Below are positions 17,225 through 24,478 of a stretch of DNA of 64,000 bases, piece by piece. The stretch's first letter is position 1, and each line of letters starts with the position of its first letter. The translations under genes were made by a program, and so were the position numbers. Source of the stretch: Chloroflexota bacterium (GTDB lineage: Bacteria; Chloroflexota; Anaerolineae; Anaerolineales; UBA4823); assembly GCA_029782365.1 (NCBI GenBank), contig JAKOUW010000202.1, positions 1 through 64,000 of the forward strand, read 5' to 3'. Below the pieces are notes generated by a model that saw nothing but the letters and a program-made list of their open reading frames with translations, was not told the origin of the DNA and did not search any database.

Positions 17225-17641
17225 TCAGGCTTCTTTGATCACGTAGGAATGCTCGATCTGGCACGCTTTTTCCAGCATTGCTTGCGCCGGGCAGTATTTA
17301 GTCGATGAGAGCTCGATCGCCCGTTCGACGGCCGCCGCCTCCACCCCATGGCCTTCGATCAGGTATTCCACTAGCACATGAGTAAAGACTTTGGGATGGT
17401 CGCTGGCTCGTTCGGCATGCACACGCGTTTCAAAAGAGATCACATCCTGGCGTTTCTTCTGCAGAATGGATATCACATCCATCGCCGTGCAGCCTGCCAG
17501 GCCAATTGCAATCAGCTCCATTGGCCGCAGGCCATCATTGTCGCCGCCCACACCAGGGTCGGTGCCCAAACCGACCTCAAAGCCCGAGTCTGCACTGCCA
17601 GTAAAACTCATCCGCCCTTTCCAGACAACTTTTGCATCCAT
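17225..17641 (-). CDS. OsmC/Ohr-family thiol peroxidase-like protein
   Basis: 138 residues. The OsmC signature cysteines are both visible: GCTAMD (about residue 51) and YCPA (about residue 115), with the helix 'PMELIAIGLAGC' between the beta sheet halves. Family members reduce organic hydroperoxides as dimers using dihydrolipoyl or low-molecular-weight thiols. Last gene of the thiol-redox operon; its ATG lies 2 bases after the stop of the TlpA-like gene. The position supports an anti-oxidant role. Confidence 0.88.
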   Translation of the reverse strand: MDAKVVWKGRMSFTGSADSGFEVGLGTDPGVGGDNDGLRPMELIAIGLAGCTAMDVISILQKKRQDVISFETRVHAERASDHPKVFTHVLVEYLIEGHGVEAAAVERAIELSSTKYCPAQAMLEKACQIEHSYVIKEA

Positions 17642-17643
17642 AC

Positions 17644-18195
17644 TTATTTTGCCTCCAAGAGGGGTGTCAGGTATTTTTCGAGAATATCACGGTTTACCGG
17701 GCCTGTCCAGGCAAGCCTGACTACGCCTTGCCGGTCAATAACGTACGAATTCGGCAGGTTTTGGTTGGCAAAAGCGGTCAGCGCCTGGTTTTGCGGGTCT
17801 AACCAGATCGGAAAGGTCAGCTCATATTGAAACACGAACTGCCGCACATCGCTGGCAGGGTCGCTCTGGTTGACGCCGATGAGGACAAAACCCTGTTCCT
17901 TGTGCGCCTGGTAATATGTTTGCAGAGCCGGCATTTCCGCTTTGCAGGGAGGGCACCAGGTGGCCCAGTTATTCAGCAGCGCCACCCGCCCGTTCAAGGC
18001 GCCCAGGCGTACCGCTTGACCATTGATATCCATTAATGTCAATGATGGCGCCGGGAATTCCACCTCCACCGGGGTCGCCCAGACCGCCGGGGGCAGTAAC
18101 CAGCCGCTGCCCGGTAGAATAACTGCGGCAGCAGCTCCGCCAACCAGCAAAAACAAGCCCAAACCTAAGAGCAGTAGTGAGCGACGTCCGATCAA
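17644..18195 (-). CDS. TlpA/ResA-like membrane-anchored thioredoxin
   Basis: 183 residues with an N-terminal signal anchor (about 5-30) and a thioredoxin fold. The active site is WCPPC (about residues 80-84) and LPNSYVIDRQG carries the cis-Pro. This layout matches TlpA/ResA proteins that reduce disulfides on the outer side of the membrane, for example in cytochrome c maturation. Start is TTG at 18195 with GGGAA upstream. It follows the UGA-containing oxidoreductase by 19 bases. No DsbD/CcdA partner lies in the window. Confidence 0.87.
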   Translation of the reverse strand: MIGRRSLLLLGLGLFLLVGGAAAAVILPGSGWLLPPAVWATPVEVEFPAPSLTLMDINGQAVRLGALNGRVALLNNWATWCPPCKAEMPALQTYYQAHKEQGFVLIGVNQSDPASDVRQFVFQYELTFPIWLDPQNQALTAFANQNLPNSYVIDRQGVVRLAWTGPVNRDILEKYLTPLLEAK

Positions 18196-18214
18196 TGGTT
18201 AATTCCCAATTTCC

Positions 18215-18886
18215 TCATGCTGTTTGGAGGGCGCGTTGAATTTCCTTCAGGAGATAATCCTCAGGTACTGCGCCGACCGTGGAGGCGGCGCCATCATTGA
18301 TCGTCGTTTGCGGCACGCCGCTGACTTCGTACTTTATGGAAAGGTCAGGGAACTCCATCGCGTCGACCATTTCCGCGTGGATGAGCGGGTTTTCCATCGC
18401 CATTTGGTGAGCGAGCACAACTGCCCGCGGGCAGTATGGTCAGGTGGGCGTTGTAAACACCTGCAGCAGCACTGGAGTGGTGATATCATGCAGCGCTTGG
18501 CGCGTAGCAGCCTGCAGTTTCGAATCACGCCCAGAAACAAGCACCAGGTCATTGATCAATGAACTAAATTCATAACCGGATGGCACGCCGGCGAACTTAA
18601 TGCCATAATCCACCAGAGAATCTCCGTCGCGCCCTGCCAGCACTATGCCAGGCGCTTTGTTCACCCGGTACTTTTGCGCTGTTTCAGGGTCAGCGTCAAG
18701 GTCATATTCGCGGAGGCTTAGTTTATCGGAGAGTTCTGCCACTTCTTGCAGCAGTTGGCGGGTCTCACCGCACAGCGGGCAGTCCTCCTGGCGCCCAAAA
18801 AATAATAACGCGACTGGCTGAACCAGTTGTGCCGCCAGAATTTGTTTCACCTGAGTGGATACTTGATCTGGGAGTAATTTCTTCAC
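18215..18886 (-). CDS. Glutaredoxin-like protein disulfide oxidoreductase, probable selenoprotein (UGA at residue 149)
   Basis: Read through one UGA (18442-18440), the frame from GTG 18886 (AAAGGAATCGAGC upstream) to TGA 18215 encodes 223 residues, the usual length of two-thioredoxin-fold disulfide oxidoreductases. The first fold has CPLC (36-39). The second begins LLQVFTTPT, then UGA, then PYCPRAVVLA, so the UGA stands exactly where the family has the first Cys of CPYC, giving UPYC (149-152). Downstream sequence keeps the fold, including the cis-Pro GVPQTTI. A hairpin fitting the bacterial SECIS rules follows the UGA. If UGA is not decoded, the product would be a 148-residue fragment lacking the second site. 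selA, selB, selC and selD are not in the window. Nonsense mutation is the alternative but must by chance hit the active-site codon. Confidence 0.85.
18411..18428 (-). promoter_or_regulatory. SECIS-like hairpin downstream of the in-frame UGA
   Basis: On the mRNA, GCGGGC (18428-18423) pairs with GCUCGC (18416-18411): six pairs including one G-U, with apical loop AGUUGU. The loop starts 17 bases after the UGA, within the 16-37 base range known for bacterial SECIS elements, and has G as the second loop base. An alternative fold is a tight palindrome, 18420-18435. The structure was judged by eye. Confidence 0.6.
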
Positions 18887-18924
18887 GCTCGATTCCTTTC
18901 CCCTCACGGGGGGTAATTTTCTTA

Positions 18925-19137
18925 TCAGGTGCAGCCAGCGCCGCCGCCTAAACGATAACCGCACAATCTGCACACCAGTTCCAACAGGCCGTCGTACTCC
19001 AGGCTGGCCTGGCGGCAAATCGGGCAAAGGTCACCCGACTGCGGCGGCGGGACTGGGGGTATGTTTACGGGTTGAAGCCGGGCCGCAAACGGCAAATCGT
19101 TCTCAGCCGTCTGGGATGGCGCAGGTATGTCAGCCAT
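18925..19137 (-). CDS. Small zinc-ribbon protein
   Basis: 70 residues from ATG 19137 (an upstream in-frame ATG at 19179 would add 14). The N-terminal half is Pro-rich and probably disordered. The C-terminal half has CPIC, 15 residues, then CRLC, a classic four-Cys zinc ribbon, followed by a short tail with one more Cys. It lies between the anti-sigma gene and the UGA-containing oxidoreductase, so a metal- or redox-responsive role in the same operon is likely, but there is no direct evidence for function. Confidence 0.7.
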   Translation of the reverse strand: MADIPAPSQTAENDLPFAARLQPVNIPPVPPPQSGDLCPICRQASLEYDGLLELVCRLCGYRLGGGAGCT

Positions 19138-19182
19138 CGATAATAAGATGTTGGGCCAGGCAAAAGGTGACAGCCGCAAGCA

Positions 19183-19434
19183 TCAACGGTTGATAAATTC
19201 ATCCAAGTCGAGCCGATGCAATAAACGCTCGCGCACACCGTTTGGCAACGACTCTTGCTCACCATCCACTTTGTACAGACTGATTGTCCGGCGCAGTGTA
19301 TCCACCACGACGCGGCAATTTTCGCAGCCAGCCAGGTGAGTTTCCAATTCAGCGCACAACTGCGCTTCCAGCTCACCATCCAGGTATTCGGACAGTGAGC
19401 CGAGCAAATGATGGCAGTTACTCGAGTGTTCCAT
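19183..19434 (-). CDS. Zinc-binding anti-sigma factor (ZAS family)
   Basis: 83 residues from ATG 19434, which overlaps the end of the sigma gene by 17 bases. The upstream extension to 19530 is in the sigma coding region and was rejected. The ZAS motif HLAGCENC (H-x3-C-x2-C) and an upstream CHHLLGSLSEYLDGEL helix are visible. It has no membrane segment, so it is a soluble anti-sigma like RsrA/ChrR, whose zinc site is often oxidised to release the sigma factor. The operon content (oxidoreductase, thioredoxin, OsmC) fits thiol stress as the signal; this is inferred. Confidence 0.9.
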   Translation of the reverse strand: MEHSSNCHHLLGSLSEYLDGELEAQLCAELETHLAGCENCRVVVDTLRRTISLYKVDGEQESLPNGVRERLLHRLDLDEFINR

Positions 19435-20053
19435 GCGCTTTTTTCTCCATCCAATCCGCAAAATATGCCGATAATTCTTCTCGCAGGCGCAGCCGGGCAC
19501 GCGATAGGCGTGTTTTGACTGCAGTTTCACTTATTCCCAATACATCCGCTGCCTCTTGCGTCGATAAATTCTCGATATCACGCAGCACGAAAACCACTCG
19601 CAGAGTTTCTGGCAGCAGCGCGACCGCCTTGTCCAGTTCCTGGCGCAGTTCGCTGTCCAACAGCTCGTGCTCCGGGATGAAACGCCAATCCACAATTTGC
19701 AGAGGTTCGCTTTCTCCATCTTCAGTCTCTACCGGCGCATCCAACGAGATTGTTACTGGATGTTTCCGCCTCAACATCATTAAGGCTTCGTTGGTCGCAA
19801 TGCGAAACAGCCAGGTGGATAGGCTAGACCGCCCGTCGAAGTTGGCCATGTAGCGAAAAGCCTTGACAAATGTTTCCTGCAAAGCATCCTCAGCGTCCTG
19901 TGGATGGTTCAATAATTTGAGCACCAGGCGGTAGAGCCGGGCGGAATATAAATCCACCAGTTCGGTGAATGCTCGACGATCCCTCGCCCGCAAGCGGTCA
20001 ACAAAGACAGATTCAGCAGTATCATTGATTGGGTAATTCGGTTGTTTACTCAT
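19418..20053 (-). CDS. ECF RNA polymerase sigma factor
   Basis: 211 residues. Region 2 is clear (DLYSARLYRLVLKLLNHPQDAEDALQ split by the 2.1-2.2 helices, then YMANFDGRSSLSTWLFRIATNEA), a variable linker with acidic residues (~105-130), and region 4 with helix-turn-helix NLSTQEAADVLGISETAVKTRLSRAR. Heads the thiol-redox operon and is coupled to the ZAS anti-sigma gene. Probably autoregulated through the upstream GGAAT/CGTT element. Its regulon beyond this operon cannot be read here. Confidence 0.95.
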   Translation of the reverse strand: MSKQPNYPINDTAESVFVDRLRARDRRAFTELVDLYSARLYRLVLKLLNHPQDAEDALQETFVKAFRYMANFDGRSSLSTWLFRIATNEALMMLRRKHPVTISLDAPVETEDGESEPLQIVDWRFIPEHELLDSELRQELDKAVALLPETLRVVFVLRDIENLSTQEAADVLGISETAVKTRLSRARLRLREELSAYFADWMEKKAHGTLE

Positions 20054-20072
20054 TAGATGCGATTATCAGCAG

Positions 20073-20097
20073 AACGTTGCATAATTTTCTAGATTCC
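20073..20097 (-). promoter_or_regulatory. Candidate ECF-type autoregulatory promoter
   Basis: On the - strand GGAAT (20097-20093) and CGTT (20076-20073) are 16 bases apart, close to the GGAAT / GTT layout of SigR-type ECF promoters. The start would be near 20065, about 12 bases before the sigma ATG. A GATAAT box closer to the ATG is an alternative housekeeping -10. Confidence 0.45.
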
Positions 20098-20194
20098 GGT
20101 AAAGTATACATCATCTTTCCCACCTACAAAGAAAAAGGAGTTGATTAATTGCGCTGTGCCGGCGCTCTGCACGGGACAGATTGCAGCCTTATTT

Positions 20195-22336
20195 ATGGAC
20201 ACTCCAAATTTACAACCGCTTTTGAACCCGCGCGGGATCGTCATCATCGGCGCTTCCAGTGACCCAACCAAACTGGGTTACAGCCTGGCGCGCAACCTGG
20301 TGCAGGAACACTTCCAGGGCGCCGTTCATTTCGTCAACCCGCGCGGCGGAAGCCTGTTCGGCAGGCAAATCTATACGCATGTCAACCAGGCGCCTGACCC
20401 GCTTGACCTGGCTATCCTGCTCATCCCAGCCCCGGCGACACCCGATGCACTGCGAGCCTGCGGCCAGCGCGGCATCCGGGCAGCTATTCTAAGCTCGGGG
20501 GGTTTCCGAGAAACCGGCCCAGAAGGCGCACTGCTGGAGCAAGCCTGCCTGGAAATTGCCCATTTCTACGGGATGCGGCTGCTCGGCCCGAACTGCGTCG
20601 GCCTGATTGACACACACCAGCGCCTGAACGCCACCTTCCTGCAGCCGCCTGGCCCACAACCCGGTGAAATCGCCTTTCTCTCGCATTCCGGCGCGATCTG
20701 CGCCGCCATTATTGATTGGTCGCATGGGCAGGGCTTTGGCATGTCTCGCCTTGTCAGCCTGGGCAATGAGCTGGATGTCAGCGCGACGGATTTGTTTGCT
20801 CCGCTGGCCGCTGACCCACAGACCTCTGTCATCACACTTTACCTGGAAAGCGTGCAATCTGGCGAGCGGTTTGTTGAAGAAGCGCGCCGAACTGCCCGTG
20901 GTAAACCGGTTGTGGCGTTGAAAGTGGGGCGCTACGCCAGCGGCCAGCGGGCGGCGGCCTCGCACACTGGCGCGCTGGCTGGCCAAGACAGCGCGTTTAG
21001 CGCCGCATTTGAAAAGGCCGGCATTTTGCGCGCTCAATCAAGTGAGGAGATGTTCGATATGGCGCGCGCCCTGGCCTGGTCACCGCCCCTCCCAGGGCGG
21101 TCGATTGCTATCTTGACCAGCGCCGGAGGGCCAGGGGTTACCGCTGCCGACGCCCTGGAAGCCAACGGCCTGCACCTGGCGGATCTTTCGGAGATTACAC
21201 GCCAGGCACTGCAAAGCGCTCTGCCCCCGGCCGCCAGTGTACATAACCCGGTCGATATGTTGGCCTCTGCTGGCCCCGCCGAATTTGCCGGCTGCCTGAA
21301 GTTGGTGTTGGATGATCCGGGAGTGGATGGCGTGCTGGCAATCATGCCGCCGCCGCCGGCATCATCGGCTGGCGGCGTGGCACGCGCCATGATCCCGGTG
21401 ATCCAGGCGCACCACAAACCAGTCGTTTTTGCTTTGATGGGCGCACGCTTGATTGGTGAAGCCGTCGAGCACTTGCGCGCCGCCCGCATCCCAGAGTATC
21501 GTTTCCCGGAACGGGCAGCCCTGGCCATGGCGGCCCTGGCGCAGCGCGCTGAGTTCCTGGGTCGCCTCGCAGAACCAGCCGTTGAATATACCGACGTAAA
21601 CCGGAACCTTGCGGCGCAGATCGCAGTTCCATCCTCCCTTCAAGGCATGCTGCCGCCCGAACAGGTGATCGAACTGCTGCAAGCATACGGCGTCTCCTGC
21701 GCCCCGCTCAGCCTGGCAGTGACCGCTGACCAGGCAGTGGATATTGCCCAGCGGCAGGGCCTGGGCCAGGCCGGGTGCAAATTTGTTTTGAAAATCGCCT
21801 CGCCCGACTTGGTGCACAAAAGCGACATTGGCGGGGTTTTGCTCAACCTGGACACCGTCGAGGCCGTGCGCACCGGTTTTCATCAACTGTTAGAAAAAGT
21901 GAGCCAACGCCAACCACAGGCTCGCCTCCTTGGCGCATACGTGCAACCAATGGCCCCTGCAGGTCAAGAGGTCATCATTGGCATGACACGCGATCCCCAA
22001 TTCGGCCCGCTGATCTTGTTTGGTTCAGGCGGCGTCGAAGTGGAAGGATTGAAAGACCTGGCATTCGGGCTGGCGCCGCTTTCACGTCAGGAAGCCGAGA
22101 CGATGCTCCAGCGAACCTGGGCGGGCAAGAAACTGGGGGGTTTTCGCAGTCTGCCTGCCGCCGATCGCGCCGCCGTTATCGATGCCCTGCTGCGCCTGGC
22201 GCAGTTGTCCATCGACTGCCCCGCCCTGGCCGAGATTGAAATTAACCCACTGCGCGTTCTGCCTGCCGGGCAAGGGGTTCTGGCAATCGACGCCCGCTGC
22301 CGCCTGGAAATGCGCAAGAGCGATCAGGCCGTGTAA
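20195..22336 (+). CDS. ADP-forming acyl-CoA synthetase, fused alpha-beta
   Basis: 713 residues from ATG 20195, where the normal N-terminus (LLNPRGIVIIGAS) begins; a TTG at 20141 directly abuts an AAAGGAG, too close to be used with it. CoA-binding Rossmann domain (1-~130), succinyl-CoA-ligase-like domains (130-~460; the ASHTGALAG segment holds the candidate phosphohistidine), and a C-terminal ATP-grasp domain (~490-713; KIASPDLVHKSDIGGV). It interconverts acyl-CoA, ADP and phosphate with the acid, CoA and ATP, giving substrate-level ATP in fermenting microbes. The end overlaps the convergent M20 peptidase gene by 13 bases. Confidence 0.9.
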   Translation: MDTPNLQPLLNPRGIVIIGASSDPTKLGYSLARNLVQEHFQGAVHFVNPRGGSLFGRQIYTHVNQAPDPLDLAILLIPAPATPDALRACGQRGIRAAILSSGGFRETGPEGALLEQACLEIAHFYGMRLLGPNCVGLIDTHQRLNATFLQPPGPQPGEIAFLSHSGAICAAIIDWSHGQGFGMSRLVSLGNELDVSATDLFAPLAADPQTSVITLYLESVQSGERFVEEARRTARGKPVVALKVGRYASGQRAAASHTGALAGQDSAFSAAFEKAGILRAQSSEEMFDMARALAWSPPLPGRSIAILTSAGGPGVTAADALEANGLHLADLSEITRQALQSALPPAASVHNPVDMLASAGPAEFAGCLKLVLDDPGVDGVLAIMPPPPASSAGGVARAMIPVIQAHHKPVVFALMGARLIGEAVEHLRAARIPEYRFPERAALAMAALAQRAEFLGRLAEPAVEYTDVNRNLAAQIAVPSSLQGMLPPEQVIELLQAYGVSCAPLSLAVTADQAVDIAQRQGLGQAGCKFVLKIASPDLVHKSDIGGVLLNLDTVEAVRTGFHQLLEKVSQRQPQARLLGAYVQPMAPAGQEVIIGMTRDPQFGPLILFGSGGVEVEGLKDLAFGLAPLSRQEAETMLQRTWAGKKLGGFRSLPAADRAAVIDALLRLAQLSIDCPALAEIEINPLRVLPAGQGVLAIDARCRLEMRKSDQAV

Positions 22337-23439
22337 AACGACTGGCGCACCAGGTCAACCAACTGCGCCAGTCCTTTCGTTAGCGGAGCGGTTTCAATGA
22401 ATTCGTGTATAGTATGCGCACCCTCGCCGTGCGTCAATCCAACGGTCAGAGCCGGCAGGCCGCGGCTGAGCGGAATATTGGCGTCAGTTGAACCTATGGT
22501 CATAATCGGCTCGTAACCCTGGGCTTGCAGGCTTTGCCGTGCTGTTTTGAGCAGTGGATGCTCATCAACCAGCGCGCCCGCCGGTCGCTGCCCGATGGTT
22601 TCCACTTCAAAGCGAACATAATCATCGCCGCTGCGCGTGCAAGAGTGCGCCAGCTCTTGCGCCTGTTTGGCCATTGCGGCCAGTACCTGTTCGCTTTCTG
22701 AGCGCAGGTCCAGCTCTAAATGCGCTTCTGCCCCAATGGTATTGACGGTCGTGCCGCCATTAAAAACGCCCACGTTAAACGAGCTGCGAGGAGTCGATGG
22801 ACAGTGTATTTGTTCCAACCGGGTGACCAGGCGGGCCAGTTCATGAACAGCGGATGGCCTGCCGAAATTGGTCCACGAATGTCCGCCCTGGCAGCGGCAT
22901 GTGATCCGGAAACGCTGCACCCCCAGGGCGCGGTTATAGATGTGCCCGAGGGCCATCCCTTCCACCACTACATAACCGGAAGGAGCCGCGCCGAAATGAT
23001 CAACCACCGCTTTCATGCCACACAGATCTCCCAAACCTTCTTCGCCAACATTCGCCACCAGCCACACATCTCCTGGCAGGCGCTGTTCTTCGAGCAAACT
23101 TTTCGCCAGGCCTAACAATCCGGCTACGCCCAATGAGTTATCGCCAATGCCCGGTCCGCCGATCCGATCTGGTCTGCGCTGCACCGTTAAATCGGTATTC
23201 ATCGGAAATACCGTATCCAGATGGGCTGAGACAACCATCGCTGGTCGCAGCCCAACGCCAGGCAGACAGCCATACACATTGCCTGCCTCGTCTGAGAAGA
23301 CATTTTCCAGACCAATAGCGGCGAACTGGCTGCTAACATAAGCAGCCCGTTGGCCTTCCGCAAACGTTGGAGCAGGTATTTGTTGGATGGCAACGGCTTG
23401 ATCCAGGGTAGCCGACACCAAGTCATACTCCATATTCAT
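22324..23439 (-). CDS. M20-family metallopeptidase
   Basis: 371 residues. Motifs: SAHLDTVFP (metal-binding His and Asp of the M20 fold), GPGIGDNSLGVAG (bridging Asp), NVGEEGLGD (catalytic base and metal Glu) and a late HTIHEFIE His. The central dimerisation domain spans ~180-290. Members include dipeptidases, aminoacylases and tripeptidases (PepT-like); the substrate cannot be assigned. The second in-frame ATG (23433) sits better behind AGGAG than the first. It is followed upstream by the PfkB kinase, 16 bases away on the same strand. Confidence 0.88.
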   Translation of the reverse strand: MNMEYDLVSATLDQAVAIQQIPAPTFAEGQRAAYVSSQFAAIGLENVFSDEAGNVYGCLPGVGLRPAMVVSAHLDTVFPMNTDLTVQRRPDRIGGPGIGDNSLGVAGLLGLAKSLLEEQRLPGDVWLVANVGEEGLGDLCGMKAVVDHFGAAPSGYVVVEGMALGHIYNRALGVQRFRITCRCQGGHSWTNFGRPSAVHELARLVTRLEQIHCPSTPRSSFNVGVFNGGTTVNTIGAEAHLELDLRSESEQVLAAMAKQAQELAHSCTRSGDDYVRFEVETIGQRPAGALVDEHPLLKTARQSLQAQGYEPIMTIGSTDANIPLSRGLPALTVGLTHGEGAHTIHEFIETAPLTKGLAQLVDLVRQSFYTA

Positions 23440-23455
23440 TCATCTCCTGTTTTTT

Positions 23456-24478
23456 TTATACACGACGGACATTTTCTCTCAACGCGTCAAGGCGCGCTTG
23501 TGCCAGACCAGGCAGAACATCCAGCGCAAAGAGTGGTCCGCTGCCTTCAACAGCGATCGAAGCAGCAATATTCCCATGTAATACCCCCTGTAATGGGTCA
23601 AAAGTGCGCCGGAATCCAGCCAGGAACCCGCCGCAAAAAGCATCACCAGCACCAGTCGGGTCAGCCAGGCGCGCTGGGTAAGCCGGAATTTCCCAACGTG
23701 TCTTATTCAGCGAATCGTATAATATTTGGCCACGCTCACCGCGCTTGATCACCACGAACTCACAGCCGTAAGCAGCCAGGGCAGACGCCATTTCCCAAAT
23801 ATCGCTGCTGCGACCATGGAAAAGGGCGCGTGTTTCTTCTTCCGAGGGTAGAAACGCAGTCAACCCGGTCAGCATGACCGGAATGTCGTTCCAAAAGACC
23901 GGCGTCATCGTGCCGGCGGAAGGGTCCAGGGTGATCGTGGTGAAACCGGCCTGGCGTAAAACTGCCGGGATGAGCGTGTGCGTCAAATAATCGATCGGGC
24001 AGAGATGTGCGGCTGTGGCGTCCAGGTAATCGGCAATCAGGTCGCCCTGGCGGAGAGAAAACGGGCCAAGCTGGGTGCGGCTGTCAAGCATAGCCTGCCC
24101 GCTGCGGTAACCTAATAAGGCCCGGGGAAGCTGCTGCCCCAGGCGGGCAAAATGAGGCACTGGATCATCACTCTGACGGGTTTTTCGATCAACATACACG
24201 TAAAAGGATCGTGCATCGAGGGCTTCCGGTTGGATGCGAATGCCTTGCCGGTCTATGCCAGATTTTTCAATAGCCTCAATCCACTCGCGCGGGAAATCTT
24301 CACCGACCCGGGCGACTATCCCCGGCATTGGATCTGGCTCCCAGGTCATGAACCCCGTCGCCGCATACAACACATTTCCACCGAGTTTGTCTAACAGAAG
24401 TTGGCCTTCGGGCAGGATGCAAAAATCCCGACGAAGTTGGCCGAAAAATACTGTGCGGGGTGAGGCGTCCTGGCTCAT
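23456..24478 (-). CDS. PfkB-family carbohydrate/nucleoside kinase
   Basis: 340 residues from ATG 24478, which overlaps the preceding gene by 4 bases (ATGA); the longer frame to 24598 runs into that gene. The C-terminal PfkB signature DPTGAGDAFCGG carries the catalytic Asp and anion hole, preceded by VVIKRGERGQI. The N-terminal region starts with FFGQLRRDFCILPEG, less typical than the usual GE motif. Phosphorylates a sugar or nucleoside; substrate unknown. Confidence 0.85.
   Translation of the reverse strand: MSQDASPRTVFFGQLRRDFCILPEGQLLLDKLGGNVLYAATGFMTWEPDPMPGIVARVGEDFPREWIEAIEKSGIDRQGIRIQPEALDARSFYVYVDRKTRQSDDPVPHFARLGQQLPRALLGYRSGQAMLDSRTQLGPFSLRQGDLIADYLDATAAHLCPIDYLTHTLIPAVLRQAGFTTITLDPSAGTMTPVFWNDIPVMLTGLTAFLPSEEETRALFHGRSSDIWEMASALAAYGCEFVVIKRGERGQILYDSLNKTRWEIPAYPARLADPTGAGDAFCGGFLAGFRRTFDPLQGVLHGNIAASIAVEGSGPLFALDVLPGLAQARLDALRENVRRV

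Noticed and set aside
18215-18442. Read as a pseudogene split by a nonsense mutation
   Set aside because: The UGA falls exactly on the active-site Cys codon, all following sequence is conserved and in frame, and a SECIS-like hairpin is present; still possible, so listed as the alternative.
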